Of a stretch of DNA of 64,000 bases, positions 1 to 10,200 are shown in pieces. The stretch is from CAYONZ01 sp964405465 (lineage in GTDB: Bacteria; Bdellovibrionota; Bdellovibrionia; Bdellovibrionales; JAMPXM01), in NCBI GenBank assembly GCA_964405465.1, contig CAYONZ010000009.1:16705-80704 (forward strand). Direction: 5' to 3'. Below the pieces are notes generated by a model. The model was not told the origin of the DNA and searched no databases. It saw only the letters and a program-made list of their open reading frames with translations. Every line of letters begins with the position of its first letter. Position 1 is the stretch's first letter. Position numbers and translations under genes: made by a program.

Positions 1-408
1 TTCGAAAATCATAAAGACGGTCTCAGTGACAGCGGTGTTCGACGAAACTTCAACACCGCAAGATCACTTTCTCTTGACTCACTCTTTCAGGCATCAGGTC
101 AGGCTTTCACGACAAACTTTCCCAGTGCAACATGTCTTGACAGCGGCACCACAAAAACCGTCGACGCTTGCAATGGTGAAGTCCATGTGTTTGCACATTT
201 CTACACCTCCATTCTTTGGGATATCTACACCGACAACCGAGTGAACAAAGCAGATTTTGAAACCATCTTCATGGAACACCTTCAAAATCTTCAACCGCAA
301 ACAACCTTTCCCCAAACTAAACAGATTTTATTGACGATCGACCAACAGTTCTTTCAGTCCAAATACAAAGACGTCATCACTTATCACTATCAACAAAGAG
401 GACTCTAA
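1..408 (+). CDS. C-terminal part of a probable secreted metallopeptidase (partial)
   Basis: The frame is open from base 1 to a TAA at 406-408, so this is the last 135 codons of a gene that begins outside the window. The visible part contains GEVHVFAHFYTSILWDIY (codons about 60-77). It resembles the stretch late in fungalysin-type (M36) peptidases where an E-V-H motif is followed by a W-A-x-x-L-W-D-L helix. No HExxH zinc motif is in the visible part; it would lie upstream. The next gene starts three bases after the stop and looks like a fungalysin/thermolysin propeptide (FTP) protein, which supports a peptidase reading. The family call is an inference from a short match. The reading frame itself is well supported. 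Confidence 0.55.
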   Translation, partial: FENHKDGLSDSGVRRNFNTARSLSLDSLFQASGQAFTTNFPSATCLDSGTTKTVDACNGEVHVFAHFYTSILWDIYTDNRVNKADFETIFMEHLQNLQPQTTFPQTKQILLTIDQQFFQSKYKDVITYHYQQRGL

Positions 409-411
409 ATC

Positions 412-1302
412 ATGCGACGAATTCTACTCACCGTGATGTTTGCTCTCGTGACCTCGACAATTTGGTTTTCATTTCAAAAGAATAAAAAATCGGAATCGTT
501 CGCCCCTGGCACCGCAGCTCATTCGGCCACCAAAGATTCAAAGGCGCAGCTCCAAGTCGAAGAACCCACAGGAGCAACTCAGTCTGCTGAGTTAGGCGAG
601 CAAGATTCAAATGCAACGCCCGCATCCAGTTCAACCGATGCCCTCAGCTCTTCTGCTCGTAACCCTGCCACGTCCACAGGGGATCCAAGCCCAGGCGGCC
701 GGCCAGATAAAATCGAACAATGGCTTAAACAAAGAGATGCACATGCTCAATGGAATGTGAGCCGATCGACCTCGGGTGAAGTGATCGCCATCAGTGGCGG
801 AACCCTGGCAAAACCAAGCAGCGATGGAGACATCAGGCATTTTGCCGAAGAGCTGGCCAATCAACTCGGGATTCCGACATCGCAGCTCGACTCAAAAACT
901 CTAAAGTTAGAGGGCACCTTTTTAAGTGAGCCCACAGTGATCAACCAAAAATTTCTAGACTATGAGGTTTACGGAGGTTTTTTAAAATTGATGCAGAATC
1001 GTAAAACAGGCGAAATGTATTATGCGATGAACTCACTGGCCCAGGTGGGAGAGCCCTCACTTGAACAAACAATAACCGATCAAAAAGCAATTGAATTGAT
1101 TAAATCTCATCATCAACAAACCCAAGAATCAGCTGACGAAATTTTTCTGGGACACGCAAAGCCGTTTCTCTTTGTGAAAGAACCAAAGAAAAGTGAACTG
1201 GCCTGGTCGATTTATTCTCGAAAAAAAGCATTCATAACCGAATACCTTGTAAGTGCCAAAAATGGTGAGATTCTCTCAACCATCCAGCGCTGGAACGAGT
1301 AG
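412..1302 (+). CDS. Exported FTP/PepSY-like propeptide-domain protein
   Basis: 296 residues. A short basic N-terminus and a hydrophobic segment (about residues 4-21) indicate export or membrane anchoring. Residues about 30-100 are a Ser/Thr/Ala/Pro-rich linker. Residues about 140-215 look like an FTP domain: a long F-x-D-Y-E-V-Y-G-G-F-L-K stretch followed by a T-G-E-M turn. The C-terminus (about 225-296) has the PepSY-like pattern AWSIYS then YLVSAKNGEILSTIQ. FTP and PepSY domains normally inhibit and chaperone M36/M4 peptidases as part of the same precursor; here the domain is a separate protein. An AAAGAGGA ribosome site at 395-402 precedes ATG 412, three bases after the upstream stop, so the two genes are almost certainly co-transcribed. 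Its role as inhibitor or folding helper of the upstream protein is inferred. Confidence 0.7.
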   Translation: MRRILLTVMFALVTSTIWFSFQKNKKSESFAPGTAAHSATKDSKAQLQVEEPTGATQSAELGEQDSNATPASSSTDALSSSARNPATSTGDPSPGGRPDKIEQWLKQRDAHAQWNVSRSTSGEVIAISGGTLAKPSSDGDIRHFAEELANQLGIPTSQLDSKTLKLEGTFLSEPTVINQKFLDYEVYGGFLKLMQNRKTGEMYYAMNSLAQVGEPSLEQTITDQKAIELIKSHHQQTQESADEIFLGHAKPFLFVKEPKKSELAWSIYSRKKAFITEYLVSAKNGEILSTIQRWNE

Positions 1303-1339
1303 TCCATCCCAGCTCACATTATCCCACCAACTTAAGACA

Positions 1340-3175
1340 CTACTCATCAACGTGATAGCGTACGCTCGTGACAACAATCCCTTTGCGAAACATCAAGGCC
1401 GTTCGAATAAACAAAGCTGATTGATTGTGCAAAAAGTTTTCCCACCATCGGGCCGGTACAAACTCAGGTATGACCACCGTCACCCACCCACAATTAGCCT
1501 TCAAACAAAGCTCATCTATGTATTCAAGTAAAGGTGCCGTCACCGACCTATAAGGAGATTTCAAAACCACCAACTCAACCTTTGGCGCCCACACGGCCCA
1601 CTGATCCTTCAAGCGCTGGGCGGCCCCGGGGTCAAGCTCCACATAAATAGCTCGTACTTTACTTGAGATCGACAACGAATACGTAATCGAATCCAAAACT
1701 CCTTTATGCAAACTTGAAACTGGAATCAAAACGGTATTCTCGATCTCTGCTAGCTCCTTGGTAGGATGCATTCCCTCCAGACTTAACTGCGACCCAAGAA
1801 CCACATAATGTTGGTGAATACGCTTAAAGAAAACCACCATGATCGGGATCAATAAAATCACCACCCAAGCACCATGCGTGAATTTTGTCGAGCCTATGAC
1901 CAATAAAACAATGAACGTCGTCAAAGCACCCAACGCATTGACGACCAGGCTGCGCTGCCAAGATGGTTCGCGAAATTTAATATGGTGCACGACCATGCCG
2001 AGCTGAGACAGCGTAAACGATAAGAATACTCCTACAGCATAGAGTGGAATCAAGTGATGGGTTGTACCATCAAAGAGAACCACCAAAAACATGGCTGCTA
2101 AACTCAAACCCATAATACCGTTACTAAAGACCAAGCGATCGCCAAGACTTGCCAACTGCCTTGGAAGATAGCGATCACGTGCCAACAAAGAAGCTAAGCG
2201 TGGGAAGTCAGCATAGCTGGTGTTGGCCGCTAACAATAGAATTGCAGCCGTTGTGCCCTGAACAAAGTAGTAAAAAAATGAATCTCCAAATATGGCTTTC
2301 GACAAAAGCGAGATCGCAGTCTGGCCGTGCTCGGGATCTGGAATCACACCAAAAATATGCGCAAGCACTGTGATTCCCAAAAAGAAAGTCCCAAGAATGA
2401 CGACCATCCAGGTCAGAGTCACTTTGGCATTTTTCTGTGCGGGAGAACGAAACACTGGAATTCCGTTTGATATGGCCTCAACTCCTGTCAGCGCCGTGCA
2501 CCCTGAGGCAAAGGCTCGCAACATCAAAAACAACGCAATTTCCGGATAGGCTTGACCCATCACTGGAACAGCCGAGATCACTTGACCAGACATAACTTTG
2601 TAAAAGCCTGTGACAATGAGTACGACAAACGAACCAATAAAAAAATATGTCGGTAAAGCAAATACCGACGCACTTTCTTTCAATCCACGAAGATTGAGAA
2701 TCATCAGAATAAAAATAACCACCAAACCCAAGGCAACCTTGTGCGGTAAAAGATCAGGAAAAGCCGAAATGATGTTTTCAATTCCAGAAGCCACCGACAC
2801 TGCGACTGTCAAAACATAATCAATCAAGAGCGCAGCTCCTGCCACCAATCCTGCGGTGACACCGAGGTTTTCTTTCGCCACGATATAAGCTCCACCCCCT
2901 GAAGGATAGGCATCAATCGTTTGGCGATAAGAAATGGTGACGATGATCAATAGGGTGGCGATCGCAATGGCAATTGGCAAAGAGTAAAGCGTTAGAGCCG
3001 CCGAAACTGCTGCCAGTGGAATTAGAATTTCTTCGGTAGCGTAGGCAACGGAAGAGAGAGCATCGGATGAAAGAACCGCAAGTGCTTTCCACTTCGGGAT
3101 CCTTTCGTGTGCCATCATTTCATGAGACAAAGGTTCACCGACTAAAACACGCTTCATTTTTGCTAATATACCCAT
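1340..3175 (-). CDS. kimA: KimA-type potassium importer (APC superfamily)
   Basis: 611 residues with about 12 hydrophobic segments up to residue ~460 and a soluble C-terminal domain. The sequence follows Bacillus KimA (YdaO) closely: KALAVLSSDALSSVAYATEE near residue 30, YPSGGGAYIVAKENLG near 90, LTGVEAISNGIP near 230, and a C-terminal domain ending in a WxxxLHNQSA-type motif (WENFLHNQSALFIR here). KimA imports K+ with high affinity by K+/H+ symport, and the Gram-positive protein is inhibited by c-di-AMP. The start ATG at 3175 has a weak ribosome site; ATG at 3157 is an alternative. Only 66 bp separate it from the stop of the upstream gene on the same strand, too little for the ydaO riboswitch that controls Bacillus kimA. 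It converges on the FTP gene. Confidence 0.9.
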   Translation of the reverse strand: MGILAKMKRVLVGEPLSHEMMAHERIPKWKALAVLSSDALSSVAYATEEILIPLAAVSAALTLYSLPIAIAIATLLIIVTISYRQTIDAYPSGGGAYIVAKENLGVTAGLVAGAALLIDYVLTVAVSVASGIENIISAFPDLLPHKVALGLVVIFILMILNLRGLKESASVFALPTYFFIGSFVVLIVTGFYKVMSGQVISAVPVMGQAYPEIALFLMLRAFASGCTALTGVEAISNGIPVFRSPAQKNAKVTLTWMVVILGTFFLGITVLAHIFGVIPDPEHGQTAISLLSKAIFGDSFFYYFVQGTTAAILLLAANTSYADFPRLASLLARDRYLPRQLASLGDRLVFSNGIMGLSLAAMFLVVLFDGTTHHLIPLYAVGVFLSFTLSQLGMVVHHIKFREPSWQRSLVVNALGALTTFIVLLVIGSTKFTHGAWVVILLIPIMVVFFKRIHQHYVVLGSQLSLEGMHPTKELAEIENTVLIPVSSLHKGVLDSITYSLSISSKVRAIYVELDPGAAQRLKDQWAVWAPKVELVVLKSPYRSVTAPLLEYIDELCLKANCGWVTVVIPEFVPARWWENFLHNQSALFIRTALMFRKGIVVTSVRYHVDE

Positions 3176-3241
3176 GTATTATGAAATACTCCTGGGTGTA
3201 TTTGAAGTCAAATAAACCAAGGTTAATTTCGTGCAACGACT

Positions 3242-3871
3242 TTAGAAGTGAAAACTCATGTGAATTGCTGGATAAATCAGCGTTCGCGCATACGAGACTG
3301 TCGTTAAACTTGAGGTCGTCACCACTTCGGTGTAGCTAGCTGCCGAATAGATCAACCGCAATCCCAAGCGCATCGCCTCCGAAAGAGGCAAACCATAGCC
3401 AAACTCAATATTCATGCTGGTACCACGCCATTTTTCTGCAGTGGAGCCACCCGTGGAGTAGGTCGCCGTTGTGATCAGATTATAAGCTCCCGCTAGTGCC
3501 CATGTGCGTTCTTTATTGAAATAGAATACAAACTTAGGTCCCATCTGGGCCGAAGTATAGGTCGTGGTCGTGGTTGAGGCATCACTGACCGAGTGGCTAG
3601 AGTAGTTCCACCCCACTTGATACATTCCAGTCTTGTCGATATCAAATCCCAGGCAGCCATCAAAGAGCATCTCGGTGCGTGTGCTCGTTGTACTCACAGT
3701 CGCCGCATCAGAAAAGTAGAAGGCATTGAGCTCCATGAACCCACCGGCACGACTCTGCAAACTCACCAAAAGGACCAACAATACAGGTACAATGAGAACA
3801 ATTTTTTGCAGAAAAAAATCAACTCTTGTTGCCGTTACTGATCGCTGAATTTTATTTTGCACCAATCTCAT
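3242..3871 (-). CDS. Small outer-membrane beta-barrel protein
   Basis: 209 residues from ATG 3871; a TTG at 3901 with a GGAG ribosome site is an alternative giving 219. A basic stretch and a hydrophobic core (KIVLIVPVLLVLLVSLQSRA) form a long signal peptide with a likely cut after SRA. The mature part is alternating hydrophobic/polar strands with Thr/Ser-rich turns and ends in IHMSFHF; the terminal Phe is the usual BAM-recognition signal of beta-barrel proteins. The size fits an eight-stranded barrel. I do not recognise a specific family. It lies 66 bp upstream of kimA on the same strand and may share its transcript. Confidence 0.7.
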   Translation of the reverse strand: MRLVQNKIQRSVTATRVDFFLQKIVLIVPVLLVLLVSLQSRAGGFMELNAFYFSDAATVSTTSTRTEMLFDGCLGFDIDKTGMYQVGWNYSSHSVSDASTTTTTYTSAQMGPKFVFYFNKERTWALAGAYNLITTATYSTGGSTAEKWRGTSMNIEFGYGLPLSEAMRLGLRLIYSAASYTEVVTTSSLTTVSYARTLIYPAIHMSFHF

Positions 3872-3901
3872 GAAGGCCTTGTCGGATGTTTTATTCCGCA
3901 A

Positions 3902-4249
3902 CTAACTCCACAGAAAAAATCTAGACAATCGAATGGCGCTCCAAATTTTAACGAATGGCTTCGAAGCTGGCCTTCGGAACTGGCCATCGAAACCGCAATT
4001 GGCCTATTGAACAGGTGATCTTTTTGCGCCCAGACATTTCCTAAACTTCTTTACACGGCAAACCGATTCAGAATGTGACAAATGCAAATGCAAAGGCAAA
4101 TGCAAAGGCGAGTGCGACCGCAAAAAATGTGATGCAACTGTAACTGCCAACGGCAACTATCGCTGAGCACACATACAAGGAACGGTCCATCGCTTTTGTT
4201 TTGTTAGCCCCAAAAAATCAGACACCATTGCCGCACCTGAGGAGCACCT
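3902..4249. other. Intergenic region with cysteine-rich 12-bp repeat
   Basis: This 348-base stretch lies between two genes transcribed away from each other. Its main feature is a degenerate tandem repeat at 4080-4130 (separate entry). A frame-3 reading from ATG 3933 stops at TGA 4008-4010 and then stays open to TGA 4164-4166. The second segment encodes six cysteines but has no ATG, GTG or TTG of its own. A strong GAGGAG ribosome site for the following gene lies at 4239-4244. I see no convincing promoter or RNA gene. Confidence 0.6.
4080..4130 (+). repeat. Degenerate 12-bp tandem repeat (cysteine/lysine codons)
   Basis: Three 12-base units run head to tail (4080-4091, 4092-4103, 4104-4115), followed by a diverged unit to 4130. 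Each unit is built from AAA/GAG-TGC or AAA-GGC hexamers. In the frame open from 4011 to 4166 they read KCKC, KGKC, KGEC, DRKKC. Together with a Cys at 4074-4076, six cysteines fall within 19 codons. The same period is found inside at least four genes elsewhere in the window. Confidence 0.75.
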
Positions 4250-7200
4250 ATGTCGTCGATCAAGACCATCAAAGAAAGAATTCAAACTTTGAACGCAGAA
4301 AAACTCAAACCCCTGTTGCAGAAGTTCGCTGGTGCAAGGCAAAAAGCCTTTGGTGAATTCAACTTCTCTTGGCAAGCCCCAACTTGGCTAAAAAAACTTA
4401 CTCGCTATCGTCGACCACTGATTGGTGCATTGGCCGGAGTCACCATCATTGGTTTGGCCATTCACTTTGTGCAAAACTATCTCGATTCATTACCAAAACC
4501 GAACTACTGTCATTACGCAATCAACGTTCCATTTCCGAGAGATGTCGAAAACGACAAGAAAGCCTCTCCCCTGACCGTTTCTTTTCAGTGTTCTGCGGCG
4601 CCCATCAATGCTCTTTCGAAAACTCTCGACAACCCTCCAGAACTCTCGCCCGAAATCAAAGGATCTTGGAAATGGGACACCGATCGACTTTTAGTTTTCA
4701 CACCATCTGCTGAAATCGCAGGAAAAGACTGGCCAGTGGGACAGAAGTTCAAACTCAAATTCGATAAAAAAATTCTTAATGACGCCATTATTCTCGAGGA
4801 CTATCAACCGGCCTTTACAACCGAAAAGCTTCGAGCCACTGTAATGAAAAACGAATTCTACATTGATCCCACAAATAGCAAAATAAAAAAGACCTTGGTC
4901 AATCTGACTTTCAACTACCCCATCGATCCAGATGAATTTAAAAAACATGTTGAAATGCGATTGCAGACAAAACAGAAGAACAATCTTAAAATCCCAGGAC
5001 AAAACTATGGTCACACAGTTTCGTTCGATAAATTTCTCAAGCACGCCTATATCTCTTCAGAAAATATTCCTGCTCCCGAAGAAGAAAGTGTGATGTCGGT
5101 TCGAATCACCGAAGGCTACCATGCACAACTCGGCGGAGCCCCTGCTGAGTCAAACGACGAAATTCAAATCACGATCCCAGGAAAATCTGACACCTTCAGA
5201 ATAAACAAGGCATCAATGAGTTTCGTTCGCAATGAAAAATTCGAGCCCGAACAAATTGTGGTCATTGAAACTAGTATTGCGGCAAAATCTGAGGATATCC
5301 AAAAATCTATGAAAGTCTGGATGTTGCCGAGACTCAAAGACGAAAAACAAAATGCCAAAAACCGTTTCGACCAGTGGAGCGTGGGCGAAGTGTCAGACTC
5401 CGTCCTCAGCAAATCCACTCCACTCACTTTAGATATGATTCCGACAGAACACGACACGAGCACTATTCACTCGTTCAAAATTCACGCTGCTCCCCAACGG
5501 ATGGTTTATCTTCACATCGCAGCGGGGGTTCGTGCGCTGGATGAGTATGTTCTCAATAAAGAATTCAAAACTACGATTCGCATTCAAGACTTCCCAACAG
5601 AGCTCATGATCATGAGCGATGGAGCCCTACTTAGCCTACATGGTGAAAAAAAGCTTCCGTTACTTTCACGTAACGTTCAGGAGGTTGAATTCAGGGTCTC
5701 CAAAATACTTCCAGATCAACTCAATCAAGCGATAACCCAGGTCTTTCAACGCAGCTACGACTTTGCAAAACCCTCCTTCGATAGCTGGAACACCCAAACT
5801 TTCGTTGAGGTCTTTAAAGACAAAGTCGCACTTACTCCAAAAAATGCCCAAGCCACAAACTATTTTTCATTCGACTTAGGTTCTTATCTCAACAAAGGAC
5901 ACGAGAAGAAGGGCCTCTTTTTTGTTGAAGTACGGGACACAAAAACCAACCAACACGATAAACGTCTCATTCTGCTCACTGACCTTGGGGTCATAGTTAA
6001 ACAAACTGCAGGTAAAACACATGAAGTTTTTGTGCAATCACTCAGCAATGGACAAGCTGTCGGTGGCGCCACCGTCGAAGTGATGGGTACCAATGGCATT
6101 TCGCTTTTTAGTGAAAGAACCGATGCCAACGGGCACGCTGGCTTTCCGAACCTCTCCGATTTCAAAGACGAAAAAGCTCCGGTTGCCTTTATCGTCAGAA
6201 AAGACAACGATATCTCCTTCATTCCATTTCAGTATTACGACCGAAATTTGAACTACTCTCGTTTCGAAACGGGTGGCGTCTATGAAGATGCACTGAGTGA
6301 GAATTTAACCGCGATGATTTTTTCAGACCGCGGTATGTACCGGCCCGGAGAAAAGCTCAGCTTTGGCTTTATGCTTCGCTCGAAAAACTGGAAAACTTCA
6401 TTCAAAGATGTACCATTTAGCTGGCGATTGATTGACCCACGCGGAACCGTGGTCAAAACTGAAAAATTTCAAGCGTCATCAACTGATTTGAAAGAACTAT
6501 CGATCGAAACGCTAGACACTTGGTATACGGGCTCCTACAGTTTTGAAATCTACTTGGTCAAAGACAAGCAGCGTCCGCAGCTCATTGGCTCAACAAATGT
6601 TCAGGTGGAAGAATTTTTACCTGATCAAATGAAAATCACTACCCATCTTTCAAAAGAGAAAGCTCTGGGCTGGAACACCCCAGCTGATATGAAAGGTCTC
6701 GTGATTTTAAAGAATCTCTTTGGTACGGCAGCAGAAAAACGTCGAATCGAGGCTTCTGTCGATGTCTCTCCTTTTCATCCCAACTTTAAACCTCTCAAAG
6801 ACTACCACTTTGTGAGTTTAAACAAGCCCAATGAACGCGACTATCACACGCCACTAGAGGCTAGCGAATCTAACTCTGCCGGAGAAGCCAGCTTTGATTT
6901 GGATCTCAATCAGTTCAACGCAGGAATGTATCTCCTACGCTTTGAAGCCAAAGGTTTCGATGCGGCAGGAGGGCGTTCTGTCGTTGCGGCATCTAGCACC
7001 ATCATTTCACCACTCAAATTTTTGGTGGGTTATAAAGCAGACGGAGACCTTCGCTACATCAAAAAGAATAGCGCTCGTCAGATTGATTTCATTGCCGTCG
7101 ATCCAGATGTCAAAAAAATTGCGGCGACTGAAATAAAATTTGAAACTATTGAAAAACGTTATGTCTCGGTACTCACCCAAGCACCTGATGGGAGTTACAA

Positions 7201-10200
7201 GTACCAGAGTGTGACAAAAGAAATCACCTTGGGTACGCAGAAAGTTGCCATTCCAGAAAAAGGTCTACAATTTAAATTGAATACCGAACGTCCTGGAGAT
7301 TTCATACTCGTGGTAAAGAACTCAGAAAACCTCGAACTCAATCGTTTCGATTATTCTGTCATGGCCGAAGCCAATCTTTCACGCAAACTTGATCGCACGG
7401 CTGAACTTAAAGTGTCTTTAAATAAATCCGAATTCAATCCGGGCGAAGAAATCGAAATGCAAATCAATGCTCCCTATACAGGAGCTGGTCTTATCACCAT
7501 TGAACGTGATAAAATCTATGCAAGCAAATGGTTTAAAGCAAGCACCACAAGCACGATGGTCAAAATCAAAATACCAGAGGGCTTAGAGGGTAACGCCTAT
7601 ATCAACGTCACTCTTTTACGTTCAACCGATTCAAATGAAATCTTCATGAGTCCATTGAGCTTTGCTGTCACTCCATTTAACATCAATCTCGACAGCCACC
7701 GAACTTTGATCACACTCGATGCTCCAGCGTTGGTAAAACCAGGACAAAAGCTAAAAATAAACTTTGCTGCCAATCGCAAGACGCCGATGATTCTTTGGGG
7801 AGTTGACGAAGGGATTTTGCAGATTGCCCATTACAAACAGCCTGATCCGATTGGATTCTTTTTTCAAAAGCGAGCCTTACAGGTGGCAACATGGCAGACG
7901 CTTGATCTCTTAATGCCCGAATACTCGCTTTTCAAGTCCGCGGCTGGCGCCGGCGGTGATGGTTCCTCTGCCTTGGGTAGAAACCTAAATCCGTTCAAAA
8001 GAAAATCCAATCCGCCGGTGGTCTTCTGGTCGGGAGTTCTCGAGGCCGGACCACGAAGTGAAGATTACGTGGTTGAAATTCCAGACTACTACAATGGCAA
8101 CATTAAGATCTTTGCGCTTGCTGCAACCGAACGATCTTATGGAGTGGCAAGCACTCAAACGCTGGTGCGAGGAGACATCATCCTCACCCCGACGGCACCG
8201 TTGGTTGTTGCGCCCAATGATGAATTTGAACTCGGAGTTGGGGTGGCGAACCAAGCAGAGGGGTCTGGACCCAAAGCACAAATCAAAGTCGACCTCCAAA
8301 CAAGTGAGTTTTTTGTACCAATTGGCGAGAAATCACAAACGGTGCAAATCGCTGAGGGACACGAGGGAGAAGTGCACTTTCGCTTGAAAACAAATAGCAA
8401 ACTCGGCTCAGGTAAAGTGGTTTTATTGGCATCCACTCAGGGAAAATCTGCAAAATATGCCATAGAAACTTCAATTCGCCCAAATGCTCCATTTATTGCG
8501 GACGCACAATTCGGAATTCTCGAGAAATCCACGACAGAGTTTCCGATAGAGCGAATATTGTTCCCTGAATATCGAAAACAAAGTTTCTCTGCGTCAGCCT
8601 CACCGCTCTCACTCTTTAAGGGAATGACGTCCTACTTCTCAGTCTATCCATATCTCTGCACCGAACAACTTCTCTCGGCTGCCGTCCCCAATCTCTTTTT
8701 GACAGGCGAAGACCGAGATCCAAAGAAACAAAACGAAAGTTTTAAAAAAGCACTTGAAGTTCTTCGCGGACGGCAGACGACTGATGGCGGTTATGCACTT
8801 TACCCTGGAGGCTCCACACATCTTTTGGTCACGGTCTACGCCATGCACTTTTTGACAGAGGCACGCGCTCAAGGCTTGAGTGTGCCAGATGATCTTTACA
8901 ATTACTCGCTGGCTTTCATCAAAACTTTGCGACCAGAAAACTATCGATCTCTCGCAGACCTTCGCTTAGTTGCTCAGTCGCTCTACCTACTCGCTCGCAA
9001 TGGAGTCTTACCTACAAATCAATTGATCTATCTTAAAAGTTTCCTCACTCAAAACTTCAAAGGAATCTGGGAAAAAGACGATGTGGCTATTTTTATGGCT
9101 GCTAGTTTTAAACTTCTCAAACAAGACGACGTAGGTGAAAAACTCATCAAAACAATGAAGTTTACTGATAGCACACCTAGCGACTATGCCTATATGTACG
9201 ATTCGACCATTCGGAATAGTCATTTACTCTGGATCATTGCTAAACACTTTCCGAACCTGGCTTCGAATTTGTTTGAGTCCGTGCAACTTAAAACACTGTT
9301 GGCACCACTACAAAAAAATCAATACAACACCTACTCACTCGCCTCTTTGTACTTCGCCTTAGGTTCCATGTCGAAAACGGCATCAGAGGGACCACTGGCT
9401 ACTGCGACGCTTGCCAATCTCAACATTCAACTTGTCGATGCCCAAAACAAATCCGAAAGACTTGTTTTGCAAAAGCAAGGACTTGTAGATTCTGGAAACT
9501 TTTCTGAAAAAATTAAAAAAATCAAAGCCACCACAGACCTTAACTATCCAATATTTTACTCGCTCAACCAGAGCGGATTTGATTTTGTCGGACGGAAATC
9601 AGAAGTTAAAAACGGAATTGAAATTTCACGAACTTATACCAACGAAAAAGGCGAAGAACTGAAGAGTGTCAAGTTGGGAGACACAGTCGAGGTGCATGTG
9701 CGAGCTCGTTCGTTGAGTGCCACAAGCTATTTTCGTGTGGCAATTGTCGATCTTTTTCCTGGAGGATTTGAATACGTCGTGACCCCTCACGATATCGTCT
9801 CTGGTGAAACCGCCACCGGAGATTCGACCTTTCGCGAAGATGGCCGTGACATGAATTCCGAAGGTCAGAATCCAGCCGAAGAGAGTGAAGATGGATTGCT
9901 TCCAAATGAACGACAAGATCCACCGGCGCCACCAGATGAAGGCTTATACCGACATCAGGATTCACCATTCAAATCAGCGTCGCTTAGTTTCACCTCAACA
10001 CTTTCGTGGTTCCGACAAGTGGTGCCAGCCGCTTATGCCGCAACGGCGATGGGAACATCGAAAAATTTTGGCCGTGAGCCAGCTGCAACAAAACTTTCTT
10101 CGATGATGGTCGAATATGCTGATGCTCGTGAAGATCGAATTGTGATCTACACCAGTCTAGATGCCTCCGTTCGAGAATTCACTTACAAAATCAAGGCCGT

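Noticed and set aside
1297..1345. 7-bp inverted repeat GAGTAGT/ACTACTC between convergent genes
   Set aside because: It is formed by the two GAG-TAG gene ends (both proteins end in Glu) with a 35-base loop; no T-tract, so coincidence is the best reading.
3176..3241. c-di-AMP (ydaO) riboswitch upstream of kimA
   Set aside because: Only 66 bases are available and no conserved riboswitch core is visible.
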